Below are positions 37,014 through 45,243 of a stretch of 64,000 bases of DNA, one piece after another. The position numbers and the translations under genes were made by a program. The stretch is taken from assembly GCA_963785425.1 (NCBI GenBank), contig CAWAVG010000002.1:682001-746000 (forward strand), written 5' to 3'. Source of the DNA: RYN-133 sp963785425 (lineage in GTDB: Bacteria > Actinomycetota > Actinomycetes > Mycobacteriales > Jatrophihabitantaceae). The stretch's first letter is position 1. Each line of letters begins with the position of its first letter. The notes under the pieces were generated by a model. It did no database searches and was not told the DNA's origin. It saw only the letters and a program-made list of their open reading frames with translations.

Positions 37014-37844
37014 ATGAGCTTCGGCAAGCGCCTGGACGCCGCGCTCGACGCGCGCGGGTCGCTGTGCGTCGGCATCGACCCGCACCCGGCCCTGCTCGAG
37101 GCATGGGGGCTGCCGGACGATGCCGAGGGCGTCGGGCGGTTCGCCGACATCTGCGTCGAGGCGTTCGCCGGCGTCGCCGCGGTGATCAAACCGCAGTCGG
37201 GCCTGTTCGAGCCGTACGGATCACGCGGGATCGCCGTGCTCGAACGCACGGTCGCGGCGTGCCGTGCCGCGGGCGCGCTGGTCGTGCTCGACGTCAAGCG
37301 CGGTGACATCGGCACCACGATGGCGGGGTACGCGCGGGCCTACCTCGACCCGGCGGCCCCGCTCGCCTGCGACGCGATCACGCTGAGCCCCTATCTCGGC
37401 GTCGGCTCGCTCGAGCCGGCCTTCGAGCTGTGCGAACGCCACGACGCAGGCGCCTTCGTGCTCGCGCTCACATCCAATCCGGAGGGGCCGCAGGTACAGC
37501 ACGCGCGTGCCGCGGACGGCCGCACCGTCGCCCAGGTCGTGATCGACGAGCTTTCCGGGCGCAACGCCGGCGCGGACCCACTGGGCAGCCTCGGCGTGGT
37601 CGTCGGCGCCACCATCGGTGCGGGCGGCGCGAAGCGTCTCGATGCGCTCAACGGCCCGTATCTCGTCCCGGGCATCGGGGCGCAGGGGGGTACGACCGAC
37701 GACGTGCGCCGCATCTTCGGTTCGGCATCGCGCAACGTCGTCCCGAGCGCGTCGCGCGAGGTGCTGCGGCACGGGCCCGATCTCGCGGCGTTGCGGGCGG
37801 CGCTCGCGAACCAGATCACACAATTCGGGTTTTTGCGCAACTAA
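37014..37844 (+). CDS. pyrF: Orotidine-5'-phosphate decarboxylase
   Basis: Last step to UMP. Long actinobacterial (type 2) form, 276 residues, with the Lys-Asp catalytic array in VLDVKRGDIGTTMAGYA and the phosphate loops near VVGATIGAGG and LVPGIGAQGGTTDDV. ATG 37014 opens MSFGKRLDAALDARG, the usual N-terminus. It closes the pyr operon. In Streptomyces the next gene is mihF; here a 147-bp gap and unrelated genes follow. The gap holds a small hairpin (CGGGC/GCCCG at 37927-37940) of doubtful meaning. Confidence 0.96.
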   Translation: MSFGKRLDAALDARGSLCVGIDPHPALLEAWGLPDDAEGVGRFADICVEAFAGVAAVIKPQSGLFEPYGSRGIAVLERTVAACRAAGALVVLDVKRGDIGTTMAGYARAYLDPAAPLACDAITLSPYLGVGSLEPAFELCERHDAGAFVLALTSNPEGPQVQHARAADGRTVAQVVIDELSGRNAGADPLGSLGVVVGATIGAGGAKRLDALNGPYLVPGIGAQGGTTDDVRRIFGSASRNVVPSASREVLRHGPDLAALRAALANQITQFGFLRN

Positions 37845-37991
37845 GCCGCAAGCCCGACACCTGAGATCCGGCCTGGTCCTCGGCCTGCCTTCAGGCGCCG
37901 TTGAGATCCACTCGGTATGGTTTGCGCGGGCTGTGGCCCGAAATCAACCCTTATCCATGCTCGTCACCGACCCCACAGGGAAGGAACAACC

Positions 37992-38819
37992 GTGACTGCA
38001 ACCGTCACCACAGCAGTAACCAAGGCCGCCGCCGACATCCTCGACCACGGCTACGCCGTCGTGAAGCTGTCGGAGTTCGACGCACACAACCTTCAGAACG
38101 CGATCGCCACGGCGAACAACTTCTTCAGGCGTCCTCTCGAGGACAAGATCGCCCACGGCAGCACCGACCACAACTACGGCTACCGCCCGTTCGGCATCGA
38201 GTATTCCGCGACGCCGGACCGTCCGGACATGAACGAGTGCTTCACCGTCTGGTCCAGCCGGCTCGACCTCATCCCCAATGCCACGGACATCCATGACGTC
38301 ACCGACTCGTTCCTGGCCTGGCGCGACTCGCTCGCACCGCTGGTGGGTGCGGTTCTCGACGAGGTGTCCAAGAGCTTCCACGCGGGCCGCGCGCCGGAGT
38401 TCGAGAAGGCGTCGTACCTGCAGATGAACTACTGCCTGCCGACGCCGGCCGAGCGCGACCTGCTCCAGGACAAGCACGAGGACGGTCACATGGTGACCGT
38501 GCTGCATGCGACGGCGCCGGGCCTCGAGATCTACGTCAACGACGAGGTCAAGCCGATGCTCCCCGACGCGGACGAGATCGTGATCATGCCGGGCTCGGTG
38601 CTGACCGCGCTGTCCGGCGGCAAGATCCCGCCGCTGTACCACCAGGTGCGCAACCACGGTCTCGACGACCGTCAGTCGATCATGTACTTCGTGAACCCCG
38701 AGGTCGACGCACCGCTGTACTCGTGGATCGACACGCCCGACGGCACGCGCGAGGACATCCGGGAGCACGTGCAGAACGCCCCCACGATGTTCGGCCTGCC
38801 GCCGGTCGAGGCGCTCTAG
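37992..38819 (+). CDS. 2-oxoglutarate/Fe(II)-dependent oxygenase, isopenicillin-N-synthase superfamily
   Basis: Cytoplasmic oxygenase of 275 residues. The Fe(II) triad is visible as HEDGH (His and Asp in KHEDGHMVTVLHA) and the distal His in PLYHQVRNH, with the 2-oxoglutarate-binding Arg in DRQSIMYFVNPEVDAPL. The N-terminal DIA-like oxygenase_N segment is short. A good ribosome-binding site (GGAAGGA, 38 kb region, 6-8 nt before GTG 37992) sets the start. No biosynthetic cluster surrounds it. It lies where mihF is found in relatives and is convergent with an aldo/keto reductase whose stop overlaps its own. Substrate unknown. Confidence 0.85.
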   Translation: MTATVTTAVTKAAADILDHGYAVVKLSEFDAHNLQNAIATANNFFRRPLEDKIAHGSTDHNYGYRPFGIEYSATPDRPDMNECFTVWSSRLDLIPNATDIHDVTDSFLAWRDSLAPLVGAVLDEVSKSFHAGRAPEFEKASYLQMNYCLPTPAERDLLQDKHEDGHMVTVLHATAPGLEIYVNDEVKPMLPDADEIVIMPGSVLTALSGGKIPPLYHQVRNHGLDDRQSIMYFVNPEVDAPLYSWIDTPDGTREDIREHVQNAPTMFGLPPVEAL

Positions 38820-39760
38820 CTGCTGGTGATTTCGTCGAGCGTCGCGAGGTCTGCGACGCTCGGCGACCAGTTGCCCGCGGCGACGTTCTTCTTGACCTGC
38901 TCCGGTGACGTGGCGCCCGCGATGACGCTCGACACCGCCGGCTGGGCCGCCAGCCCGCCGATCGCGACGTCGAGCAGCGTGATGTCCCGCTCGTTGGCGA
39001 ACGCCTCGAGCTTGTCGAGCACGTCGAAGGTCTCGTCGGTCAGCAGCGCCTCGCGTCCCCACGCCTGGATGCGACTGCCCTCGGGCGCTGCTTCGCCACG
39101 CCGGTACTTGCCGGTCAACAGCCCGCTGGCCAGCGGGAAGAACGGCAACAGCCCGATGCCGTAGTGCTCGAGCGCCGGGACCAGGTCGTCCTCGACGTCG
39201 CGCTCGAGCCAGCTGTACTCGTTCTGCGCCGAGACGAAGCGCTCCAGCCCGCGCGTGCGTGCCGTCCATTCCGCCTCGGCCACCTGCCAGCCGGTGAAGT
39301 TGGACGAGCCGAGGTAGCGCACCTTGCCGGCGTGCACGAGGTCGTCGAGGGCCGACAGGGTCTCGTCGATCGGGGTCGCCTCGTCGGGGCGGTGCAGCTG
39401 GTACAGGTCGATCCAGTCGGTGCGCAACCGGCGCAGCGACGACTCGACCGCACGTGTGATGTAGCGCCGCGATCCCCGCGCGCCCCAGTCCTCGCCGTTG
39501 TCGTTGCCGCGGCTGCGCGAGTCGCCGCCGAACTTCGTGGCGATCACGACGTCGTCGCGGCGCCCCTCGAGGATGTCGCCCAGGCGAGCCTCGCTGGCGC
39601 CGTACGAGTCGGCGGTGTCGAACAACGTGATGCCCTCGTCGAGTGCCGCGTGCACCACGGCACGGCACCCGTCGAGGTCGAGCTTCATGCCGAAGTTGTT
39701 GGTGCCGAGTCCGACGACGGACACGACCAGGCCGGAGTTACCGAGGCGGCGGAAGTCCAT
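38816..39760 (-). CDS. Aldo/keto reductase
   Basis: NADPH-dependent (beta/alpha)8-barrel oxidoreductase of 314 residues. The catalytic tetrad is seen as Asp and Tyr in DTADSYGASEARLG, Lys in VVIATKFGGD and His in LYQLHRPDEATPIDETLSAL. GSSNFTGWQ and the late NADP-binding VIAGATSPEQVKKN agree. Its stop codon overlaps that of the 2OG oxygenase on the opposite strand. It follows pntAB on the same strand after 14 bases, so NADPH supply and use could be linked, although this is only positional. Confidence 0.92.
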   Translation of the reverse strand: MDFRRLGNSGLVVSVVGLGTNNFGMKLDLDGCRAVVHAALDEGITLFDTADSYGASEARLGDILEGRRDDVVIATKFGGDSRSRGNDNGEDWGARGSRRYITRAVESSLRRLRTDWIDLYQLHRPDEATPIDETLSALDDLVHAGKVRYLGSSNFTGWQVAEAEWTARTRGLERFVSAQNEYSWLERDVEDDLVPALEHYGIGLLPFFPLASGLLTGKYRRGEAAPEGSRIQAWGREALLTDETFDVLDKLEAFANERDITLLDVAIGGLAAQPAVSSVIAGATSPEQVKKNVAAGNWSPSVADLATLDEITSS

Positions 39761-39774
39761 GCCCTCGACGTTAC

Positions 39775-41184
39775 CTAGCCGCCGGCGAGGGACTTGATGA
39801 TGTCCTCGACGCGCTCCTTGGCGTCGCCGAACAGCATGGCCGTGTTATCGCGGAAGAACAGCGGATTCTGCACGCCGGCGTAGCCCGCAGCCATGGAGCG
39901 CTTGAACACGATCACGTTCTGGGCCTCCCACACGTGCAGCACCGGCATGCCGGCGATGGGGCTGCCCGGTTCGTCGGTGGCGGCCGGGTTGACCGTGTCG
40001 TTCGCGCCGATCACCAGGACGACGGACGTGTTCGGGAAGTCGTCGTTGATCTCGTCCATTTCGAGGACGATGTCGTAGGGCACCTTCGCCTCGGCGAGCA
40101 GCACGTTCATGTGGCCGGGCAACCGTCCGGCGACGGGGTGGATGCCGAAGCGCACCTCGGCGCCGCGTTCGCGCAGCTTGCGGGTCAGCTCGGCGACCGG
40201 GTACTGCGCCTGCGCCACAGCCATGCCGTAGCCAGGCGTGATGATCACCGAGGACGCGTCGCGGAGCAGGTCGGCGGCCTCGTTCGCGGTGGCCTCGCGG
40301 TAGTCGCCGTAATCGGTGTCGTCGGCCTTGGCCACGATGCCGAACCCGCCGGCGATGACCGAGATGAAGGAGCGGTTCATCGCCTTGCACATGATGTAGC
40401 TCAGGTACGCACCGGACGACCCGACGAGCGCGCCCGTGACGATGAGCAGGTTGTTGTTCAGCAGGAATCCTGATGCCGCTGCCGCCCAGCCCGAGTAGCT
40501 GTTCAGCATCGACACGACGACCGGCATGTCGCCGCCGCCGATGGACGCCACGAGGTGCCAGCCGAGCAACAGCGCGACGGCCGTCATCACCGCGAGCAGA
40601 CCGAGGTGCGGCGACACGACGAACGCGACCGTCAGCGCGACGAACGCGACCAGCGCGCCGACGTTCAGGGCGTTCTTACCCGGCAGCATCAGCGGCTTCG
40701 AATTGATGCGTGCCGACAGCTTCAGGAACGCGACGATCGAGCCGGTGAACGTCACAGCTCCGATGAACACACCGATGAACACCTCGGCGTGATGGATGCG
40801 CAGCAGCGAACCGGCGAAGCCGGCAGCGCCGCCGTGTGCCTCCACCTCGTAGTAGCCGTTCCAGCCGACGAGCACCGCGGCGAGACCGACGAAGCTGTGC
40901 AGCATCGCGATCAGTTCCGGCATGCCGGTCATCTCGACGACGCGCGCGCGCCACAGGCCGATGACGGCGCCGATGACCATGGCCACGCCGATCAGGGCGA
41001 GCCCGCCTGCGGCGATGGAACGCGACGCCAGCCCGATCGTGGCGGCGAGCGCGATGGCCATGCCGCCGATGCCGTAGACAACTCCCTGCCGCGACGTCTC
41101 GTGTTTCGAGAGGCCGGCCAGCGACAGGATGAACAGCAGCGCCGCGACGATGTACGCGGCCTGGGCTACGGTTTCGGCGCTCAT
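39775..41184 (-). CDS. pntB: NAD(P) transhydrogenase beta subunit
   Basis: Membrane half of the proton-translocating transhydrogenase, 469 residues. About nine hydrophobic helices are followed by the NADP-binding domain III with GYGMAVAQAQYPVAELTRKL, VRFGIHPVAGRLPGHMNVLL and NDTVNPAA. ATG 41184 is chosen: MSAETVAQAAYIVAALLFILSL is a normal N-terminus, while upstream codons translate a repeat. With pntA it makes NADPH from NADH and proton motive force. A composite repeat lies between pntA and pntB. Confidence 0.95.
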   Translation of the reverse strand: MSAETVAQAAYIVAALLFILSLAGLSKHETSRQGVVYGIGGMAIALAATIGLASRSIAAGGLALIGVAMVIGAVIGLWRARVVEMTGMPELIAMLHSFVGLAAVLVGWNGYYEVEAHGGAAGFAGSLLRIHHAEVFIGVFIGAVTFTGSIVAFLKLSARINSKPLMLPGKNALNVGALVAFVALTVAFVVSPHLGLLAVMTAVALLLGWHLVASIGGGDMPVVVSMLNSYSGWAAAASGFLLNNNLLIVTGALVGSSGAYLSYIMCKAMNRSFISVIAGGFGIVAKADDTDYGDYREATANEAADLLRDASSVIITPGYGMAVAQAQYPVAELTRKLRERGAEVRFGIHPVAGRLPGHMNVLLAEAKVPYDIVLEMDEINDDFPNTSVVLVIGANDTVNPAATDEPGSPIAGMPVLHVWEAQNVIVFKRSMAAGYAGVQNPLFFRDNTAMLFGDAKERVEDIIKSLAGG

Positions 41185-41202
41185 CGATCCACTCCCGGAC
41201 CA

Positions 41203-41286
41203 CTCGCTTCGCTCGGGCCCGCTCCTGGCTCGATCCGCCCCGTCGTCGCGGACTGTGCTGTCTGGTTCTTCGCGCGAGCGCTCATC
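41203..41286 (-). repeat. Composite junction repeat (families B and C) between pntA and pntB
   Basis: On the minus strand, TGAGCGCTCGCGCGAAGA (family B core) starts right after the pntA stop. After about 45 bases comes GGCCCGAGCGAAGCGAGTGG (family C core), ending shortly before the pntB ribosome-binding region. The same two-core layout recurs at 57238-57330 and, reversed, at 43833-43922. Confidence 0.8.
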
Positions 41287-42805
41287 ACTTACTGAACATC
41301 CCGAGCATGCGGCGGGTGACCGCGAAGCCACCGAAGATGTTGATCGAGACCAGCAGGATCGCCACGAAGGCGAGCACGGTGATCGTCGCGTCGTGATGGC
41401 CGATCTGCAGTAGCGCGCCGGTGATGATGATGCCGGAAATCGCGTTCGTCACCGACATCAGCGGCGTGTGCAGCGCGTGGTGCACGTTGCCGATCACGTA
41501 GTAGCCGATCACGATCGCAAGCACGAACACCGTGAAGTTCCCTATCAGCTGGTTCGGCGAGAACGCGGTGAGCAGGAACAACAACACGGCGGCCACGCCG
41601 ACGATCGCGTACCGGCGCGCGGTCGAGAGCGGCTTCTTCTCCACCTTGACCGGACGGTCGACCTGCTTCGGTTGCGCGGGCGCCGCGGAGACGCTCACCG
41701 GCGGCGGCGGCCACGTCTTCTCGCCGTTGCGGACGACGGTGATGCCGCGTTGCACGACATCGTCGAAGTCGAGTACCAGCTGCCCGTCCTTCTCGGGCGT
41801 CAGCAGCTTCATGAGGTTCACGAGGTTCTGCCCGTACAGCTGCGACGCCTGGGCGGCCAGCCGACCGGCGAGATCGGTGTAGCCGATGATCGTGACGCCG
41901 TTGTCGGTGGTGATCGCCTCGCCCGCGACCGTCCCCTCGACGTTGCCTCCGTTGGCGGCGGCCATGTCGACGATCACCGAGCCGGGACGCATGGCGGCGA
42001 CCATCTCGGCGGTGAGCAGCCGTGGCGCCGGCCGGCCCGGGATCAGCGCGGTGGTGATCACGATGTCGACGTCCTCGGCCTGGGCGGCGTACAGCTGCGC
42101 CTCGCGCACCTTGTAGTCGTCGCCCATCTCCTTCGCGTAGCCCGTGGTGCTGATCTCGCCCGGCTGGTCGTCGACCGCGAGGTACTCACCGCCCAGCGAC
42201 CGCACCTGGTCGGCGACCTCCGGGCGCGGGTCGGTGGCGCGCACGATCGCACCCATGCTCGAGGCCGCGCCGATCGCGGCCAGCCCGGCGACCCCTGCGC
42301 CGGCGACCAGCACCTTGGCCGGGTTCACCTTGCCGGCCGCCGTCACCTGACCGGTGAAGAACCGGCCGAACCGGTGTGCGGCCTCGACGACGGCGCGGTA
42401 CCCCGCGATGTTGGCCATCGACGAGAGCACGTCGAGTGACTGCGCTCGCGAGATCCGCGGCACGGCGTCCATCGCGAGCGCGGTGATCGGCCGGGCCGAG
42501 AGCTTCTCGACGAGGTCCGCGTTCAGGGCGGGTGAGAGCAGCCCGACCAGCGTGACGCCGTCGTGCAGCAGGCCGATCTCGTCATCGGACGGCGCGTTCA
42601 CCTTGAGCACGATGTCGGCCGGCCACGGGTCGCCGATGTCGGCGCCGGCCTCGATGTAGGCGGCGTCGGCGAAGCTGGACAGCTCGCCCGCACCGGACTC
42701 GACCGTCACCTCATAACCCAGCCCGATCAGTTGCTTGACTGTCGCGGGTGTCGCCGCCACGCGCGTCTCGCCACGCGACGTCTCACGAGGGACTGCGATG
42801 CGCAC
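41285..42805 (-). CDS. pntA: NAD(P) transhydrogenase alpha subunit (fused PntAA-PntAB)
   Basis: NAD(H)-binding half of transhydrogenase, 506 residues. The N-terminal alanine-dehydrogenase-like domain begins RIAVPRETSRGETRVAATP, with the NAD fold at VLVAGAGVAGLAAIGAASSMGA and the mobile loop at GYAKEMGDDY. A charged Pro-rich linker (near residue 400) leads to four C-terminal helices, the PntAB part that is a separate gene in some bacteria. GTG 42805 is chosen because conservation begins there. It is the first gene of pntA-pntB. Confidence 0.95.
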   Translation of the reverse strand: MRIAVPRETSRGETRVAATPATVKQLIGLGYEVTVESGAGELSSFADAAYIEAGADIGDPWPADIVLKVNAPSDDEIGLLHDGVTLVGLLSPALNADLVEKLSARPITALAMDAVPRISRAQSLDVLSSMANIAGYRAVVEAAHRFGRFFTGQVTAAGKVNPAKVLVAGAGVAGLAAIGAASSMGAIVRATDPRPEVADQVRSLGGEYLAVDDQPGEISTTGYAKEMGDDYKVREAQLYAAQAEDVDIVITTALIPGRPAPRLLTAEMVAAMRPGSVIVDMAAANGGNVEGTVAGEAITTDNGVTIIGYTDLAGRLAAQASQLYGQNLVNLMKLLTPEKDGQLVLDFDDVVQRGITVVRNGEKTWPPPPVSVSAAPAQPKQVDRPVKVEKKPLSTARRYAIVGVAAVLLFLLTAFSPNQLIGNFTVFVLAIVIGYYVIGNVHHALHTPLMSVTNAISGIIITGALLQIGHHDATITVLAFVAILLVSINIFGGFAVTRRMLGMFSK

Positions 42806-42914
42806 TGCGCGCTCCGTTCGTCGGTCGGGCCGGTTGCGGGTTCGAGCCTGCATCCTGCCGCAGCCGCTCCGGGGTGGCTGCGGCGCGGGTCACGTTCGCG
42901 GCGCGCCGCCGCGA

Positions 42915-42920
42915 TAGGTT
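42915..42920 (+). promoter_or_regulatory. Probable -10 box of gmk (leaderless)
   Basis: TAGGTT ends 7 nt before GTG 42928, without a ribosome-binding site between. It indicates that gmk has its own promoter now that the pyrF side is separated by other genes. Confidence 0.5.
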
Positions 42921-42927
42921 GCGCCCT

Positions 42928-43482
42928 GTGTCCCGACTGACCGTGCTCACCGGCCCGTCCGGCGTGGGCAAGGGCACGGTGGTGCGCGCGGTGCGGGCCC
43001 AGCACCCGCAGGTGTGGGTCTCGGTGTCGTGCACGACCCGGTTCCCGCGCCCCGGCGAGCGCAACGGCGTCGACTACTGGTTCGTCTCGCGCGAGCGGTT
43101 CGGCGAGATGGTGGCCGCGGGGGAGCTGCTCGAGCACGCCGAATTCGCCGGGAACCTCTACGGCACGCCCCGCGACCCGGTGCTCCAACGGCTGGCCGCG
43201 GGCGAGGCCACCCTGCTCGAGATCGACCTGCAGGGCGCCCGGCAGGTGCGGGCTGCCCTGCCCGGCGCTCGGTTGGTCTTCCTCGCCCCACCGTCCTGGG
43301 ACGAGCTGGAGCGCCGGCTGACCCTGCGCGCGACCGAGCCGCAGGAGGTCGTCGCTGCTCGGCTTGAGCAGGCCCGCATCGAGCTCGCTGCCGCAGACGA
43401 GTTCGACGATGTCGTCGTCAACGACGATGTGACCCGCGCCGCAGCCGAGCTGGTGCGCCTCATCGGACGCCCGTCGGGCTGA
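42928..43482 (+). CDS. gmk: Guanylate kinase
   Basis: Phosphorylates GMP with ATP. It has 184 residues; the P-loop GPSGVGKGTVVRAV is followed by the GMP-binding VSCTTRFPRPGERNGVDYWFV and later RL.LRATE lid sequence. The start GTG 42928 is supported by the adjacent -10 box and by the position of the P-loop at residue 9. It heads the gmk-rpoZ-coaBC-metK-priA order conserved in actinobacteria. Confidence 0.96.
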   Translation: MSRLTVLTGPSGVGKGTVVRAVRAQHPQVWVSVSCTTRFPRPGERNGVDYWFVSRERFGEMVAAGELLEHAEFAGNLYGTPRDPVLQRLAAGEATLLEIDLQGARQVRAALPGARLVFLAPPSWDELERRLTLRATEPQEVVAARLEQARIELAAADEFDDVVVNDDVTRAAAELVRLIGRPSG

Positions 43483-43494
43483 CTCATTGGTAGA

Positions 43495-43500
43495 CTGTGC
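43495..43500 (+). promoter_or_regulatory. Probable -10 box upstream of rpoZ
   Basis: TAGACT, 12 bases after the gmk stop codon, predicts a transcript with an untranslated leader of about 45 nt before rpoZ. It would let rpoZ be expressed apart from gmk. Confidence 0.45.
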
Positions 43501-43552
43501 GGTTGGAGCAGGCGTCGAGCCGGGCTCCGTCCCCAGATCGTCTGCAGAAAGC

Positions 43553-43822
43553 GTGACTGTGTCCGCACCCGAAGGCATCACCAACCCGCCGATCGACGAG
43601 CTGCTCGACCGCACCGCGTCGAAGTACGCCCTGGTCATCATCGCGGCCAAGCGCGCGCGCCAGATCAACGCCTACTACAGCCAGCTCGGCGAGGGCCTGC
43701 TCGAGTATGTCGGCCCGCTCGTCGAGACCGCGCCTCAGGAGAAGCCGCTGTCGATCGCGCTGCGCGAGATCAACACCGACCTCATCGAGTTCAAGCCGTC
43801 TGAATCTCCGGCGGCGGAGTAG
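43553..43822 (+). CDS. rpoZ: RNA polymerase omega subunit
   Basis: Small subunit that helps assemble beta' in RNA polymerase. It has 89 residues with ITNPPIDELLDRTASKYALVIIAAKRARQINAYY, the actinobacterial omega signature, then PLSIALREINTDLIEF. The start may be GTG 43553 or GTG 43559. It lies in its conserved place between gmk and coaBC. A strong hairpin and a reversed composite repeat separate it from coaBC. Confidence 0.95.
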   Translation: MTVSAPEGITNPPIDELLDRTASKYALVIIAAKRARQINAYYSQLGEGLLEYVGPLVETAPQEKPLSIALREINTDLIEFKPSESPAAE

Positions 43823-43832
43823 CCCCTCCTCG

Positions 43833-43859
43833 AGGCCCCGCTCGCTCCGGTCGGGGCCT
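43833..43859 (+). terminator. Hairpin after rpoZ
   Basis: AGGCCCCG (43833-43840) and CGGGGCCT (43852-43859) are perfect 8-bp arms around an 11-nt loop, 11 bases after the rpoZ stop. There is no T tract. It is formed by the family C end of the composite repeat, so the repeat may have supplied a terminator. Confidence 0.6.
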
Positions 43860-43922
43860 GTCGTCCGAGCTGTCGCGCGTGGCGGCGCGAGGCCGCCGCG
43901 GCTCTTCGCGCGAGCGCTCATC
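43833..43922 (-). repeat. Composite junction repeat (reversed) between rpoZ and coaBC
   Basis: Read on the minus strand it starts with GATGAGCGCTCGCGCGAAGA (43922 down), passes a GGCGGC/GCCGCC stem (43881-43886 with 43892-43897) and ends in the CCGACCGGAGCGAGCGGGG block that is also the rpoZ hairpin. Same layout as the copies at 41203 and 57238. Confidence 0.8.
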
Positions 43923-43979
43923 GGGTTGATGGTCGTCTTAAGAACGCATTTTGCGCTCTGACCTGGGAGTCTTGTCGGT

Positions 43980-45188
43980 ATGAGCCGTGTTGTGCTGGGC
44001 GTGGCCGGGGGGATCGCCGCGTACAAGGCGGCCGACCTGCTGCGCAAGCTCACCGAGGCCGGTCACGACGTCACCGTCGTCCCGACCGCCGCGGCGCTCG
44101 AGTTCGTCGGCGCCGCGACCTGGGCGGCGCTCTCGCACCACCCGGTGCGCGCCGACGTATGGACCGACGCGGCCGACGTACCCCACGTGCGGCTGGGCCG
44201 CGAGGCCGATCTGCTCGTCGTCGCGCCCGCCACCGCCGACCTGCTGGCCAAGGCCGCGCACGGGTTGGCCGACGACCTCCTCACCAACACGCTGCTCACC
44301 GCCCGGTGCCCGGTGCTGTTCGCACCGGCGATGCACACCGAGATGTGGGAGCACCCAGCCACCGGCGACAACGTCGCCACGCTGCGGCGCCGCGGCGCCG
44401 TCGTGCTCGACCCGGCGAGCGGACGCCTGACCGGAACCGACACCGGGAGGGGCCGCCTGCCTGAACCTGCCGAGATCGCGGCGCTCGCCGACCTGCTGCT
44501 GCACCGTCCCGACGCGCTGCCCTTCGACCTGGCCGGACGGCACGTGCTGGTGAGCGCCGGCGGCACCCGCGAGGCGCTCGACCCCGTGCGCTTTCTCGGC
44601 AACGCCTCGTCCGGGAAGCAGGGTTACGCGATCGCAGCCGTCGCGGCCGCCCGCGGCGCGCGAGTGACCCTGGTCAGCGCCAACGCCGAGCTGCCCCATC
44701 CCGCGGGCGTCGACGTCGTCCCGGTCGTCAGCGCCGTCGAACTGGCCGACGCGGTGCACAAGGCCGGCGCCGACGCCGACGTCGTGATCATGGCGGCGGC
44801 GGTGGCCGACTTCCGGCCCGACTCGACGGCCGAATACAAGATCAAGAAAGACGGGTCCGCGATCGCCCCGATCGGGTTGACCGAGAATCCCGACGTGCTG
44901 GCCGGGCTGGTCGCCGATCGTCACCCCGGACAGGTGATCGTCGGGTTCGCGGCCGAGACCGGCGACCACACCGCGACTGTGCTCGAGCACGGCCGGGCGA
45001 AACTCGCGCGCAAGGGCTGCGATCTGCTCGTGGTCAACGCCGTCGGCCCGGGCAAGGCGTTCGGGACGTCGGACAACGCGGCCGTCATCCTCGGCGCCGA
45101 CGGCAGCGAGGTCGACGTCCCGCTCGGTCCCAAGGTGCTGCTGGCCGCCGCGGTGTGCGACGCCGTCGCGTCCCGGTTCGCGAGCTGA
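43980..45188 (+). CDS. coaBC: Bifunctional phosphopantothenoylcysteine decarboxylase / phosphopantothenate-cysteine ligase
   Basis: Two consecutive steps to coenzyme A. It has 402 residues. The N-terminal CoaC flavoprotein domain starts VVLGVAGGIAAYKAADLLRK, has the catalytic His in VPHVRLGREADLLVVAPATA and the Met of FAPAMHTEMW. The C-terminal CoaB domain starts GRHVLVSAGGTREALDPVRFLGN and contains AAVADFRP and KIKKDG. Immediate upstream sequence lacks a strong ribosome-binding site. It is in its conserved place before metK. Confidence 0.96.
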   Translation: MSRVVLGVAGGIAAYKAADLLRKLTEAGHDVTVVPTAAALEFVGAATWAALSHHPVRADVWTDAADVPHVRLGREADLLVVAPATADLLAKAAHGLADDLLTNTLLTARCPVLFAPAMHTEMWEHPATGDNVATLRRRGAVVLDPASGRLTGTDTGRGRLPEPAEIAALADLLLHRPDALPFDLAGRHVLVSAGGTREALDPVRFLGNASSGKQGYAIAAVAAARGARVTLVSANAELPHPAGVDVVPVVSAVELADAVHKAGADADVVIMAAAVADFRPDSTAEYKIKKDGSAIAPIGLTENPDVLAGLVADRHPGQVIVGFAAETGDHTATVLEHGRAKLARKGCDLLVVNAVGPGKAFGTSDNAAVILGADGSEVDVPLGPKVLLAAAVCDAVASRFAS

Positions 45189-45202
45189 CGACGCGGTCCT
45201 CT

Positions 45203-45208
45203 ATAGAC
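45203..45208 (+). promoter_or_regulatory. Probable -10 box of metK
   Basis: TAGACT within TATAGACT, 35 nt before GTG 45244, predicts a leader of about 28 nt with a GGAG ribosome-binding site close to the start. No SAM riboswitch fits in this space. Confidence 0.5.
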
Positions 45209-45243
45209 TCTGCCGCCGGAGCCCTCTACCCATCGGAGCATGC

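Noticed and set aside
37845..37991. Possible small mihF-like ORF or tRNA in the gap after pyrF
   Set aside because: No frame resembles mIHF and no cloverleaf is apparent; only a weak 5-bp hairpin is present.
45189..45243. SAM riboswitch ahead of metK
   Set aside because: Only 55 bases are available and they contain a -10 box and a short leader; no SAM-I/II/IV-like conserved core is seen.
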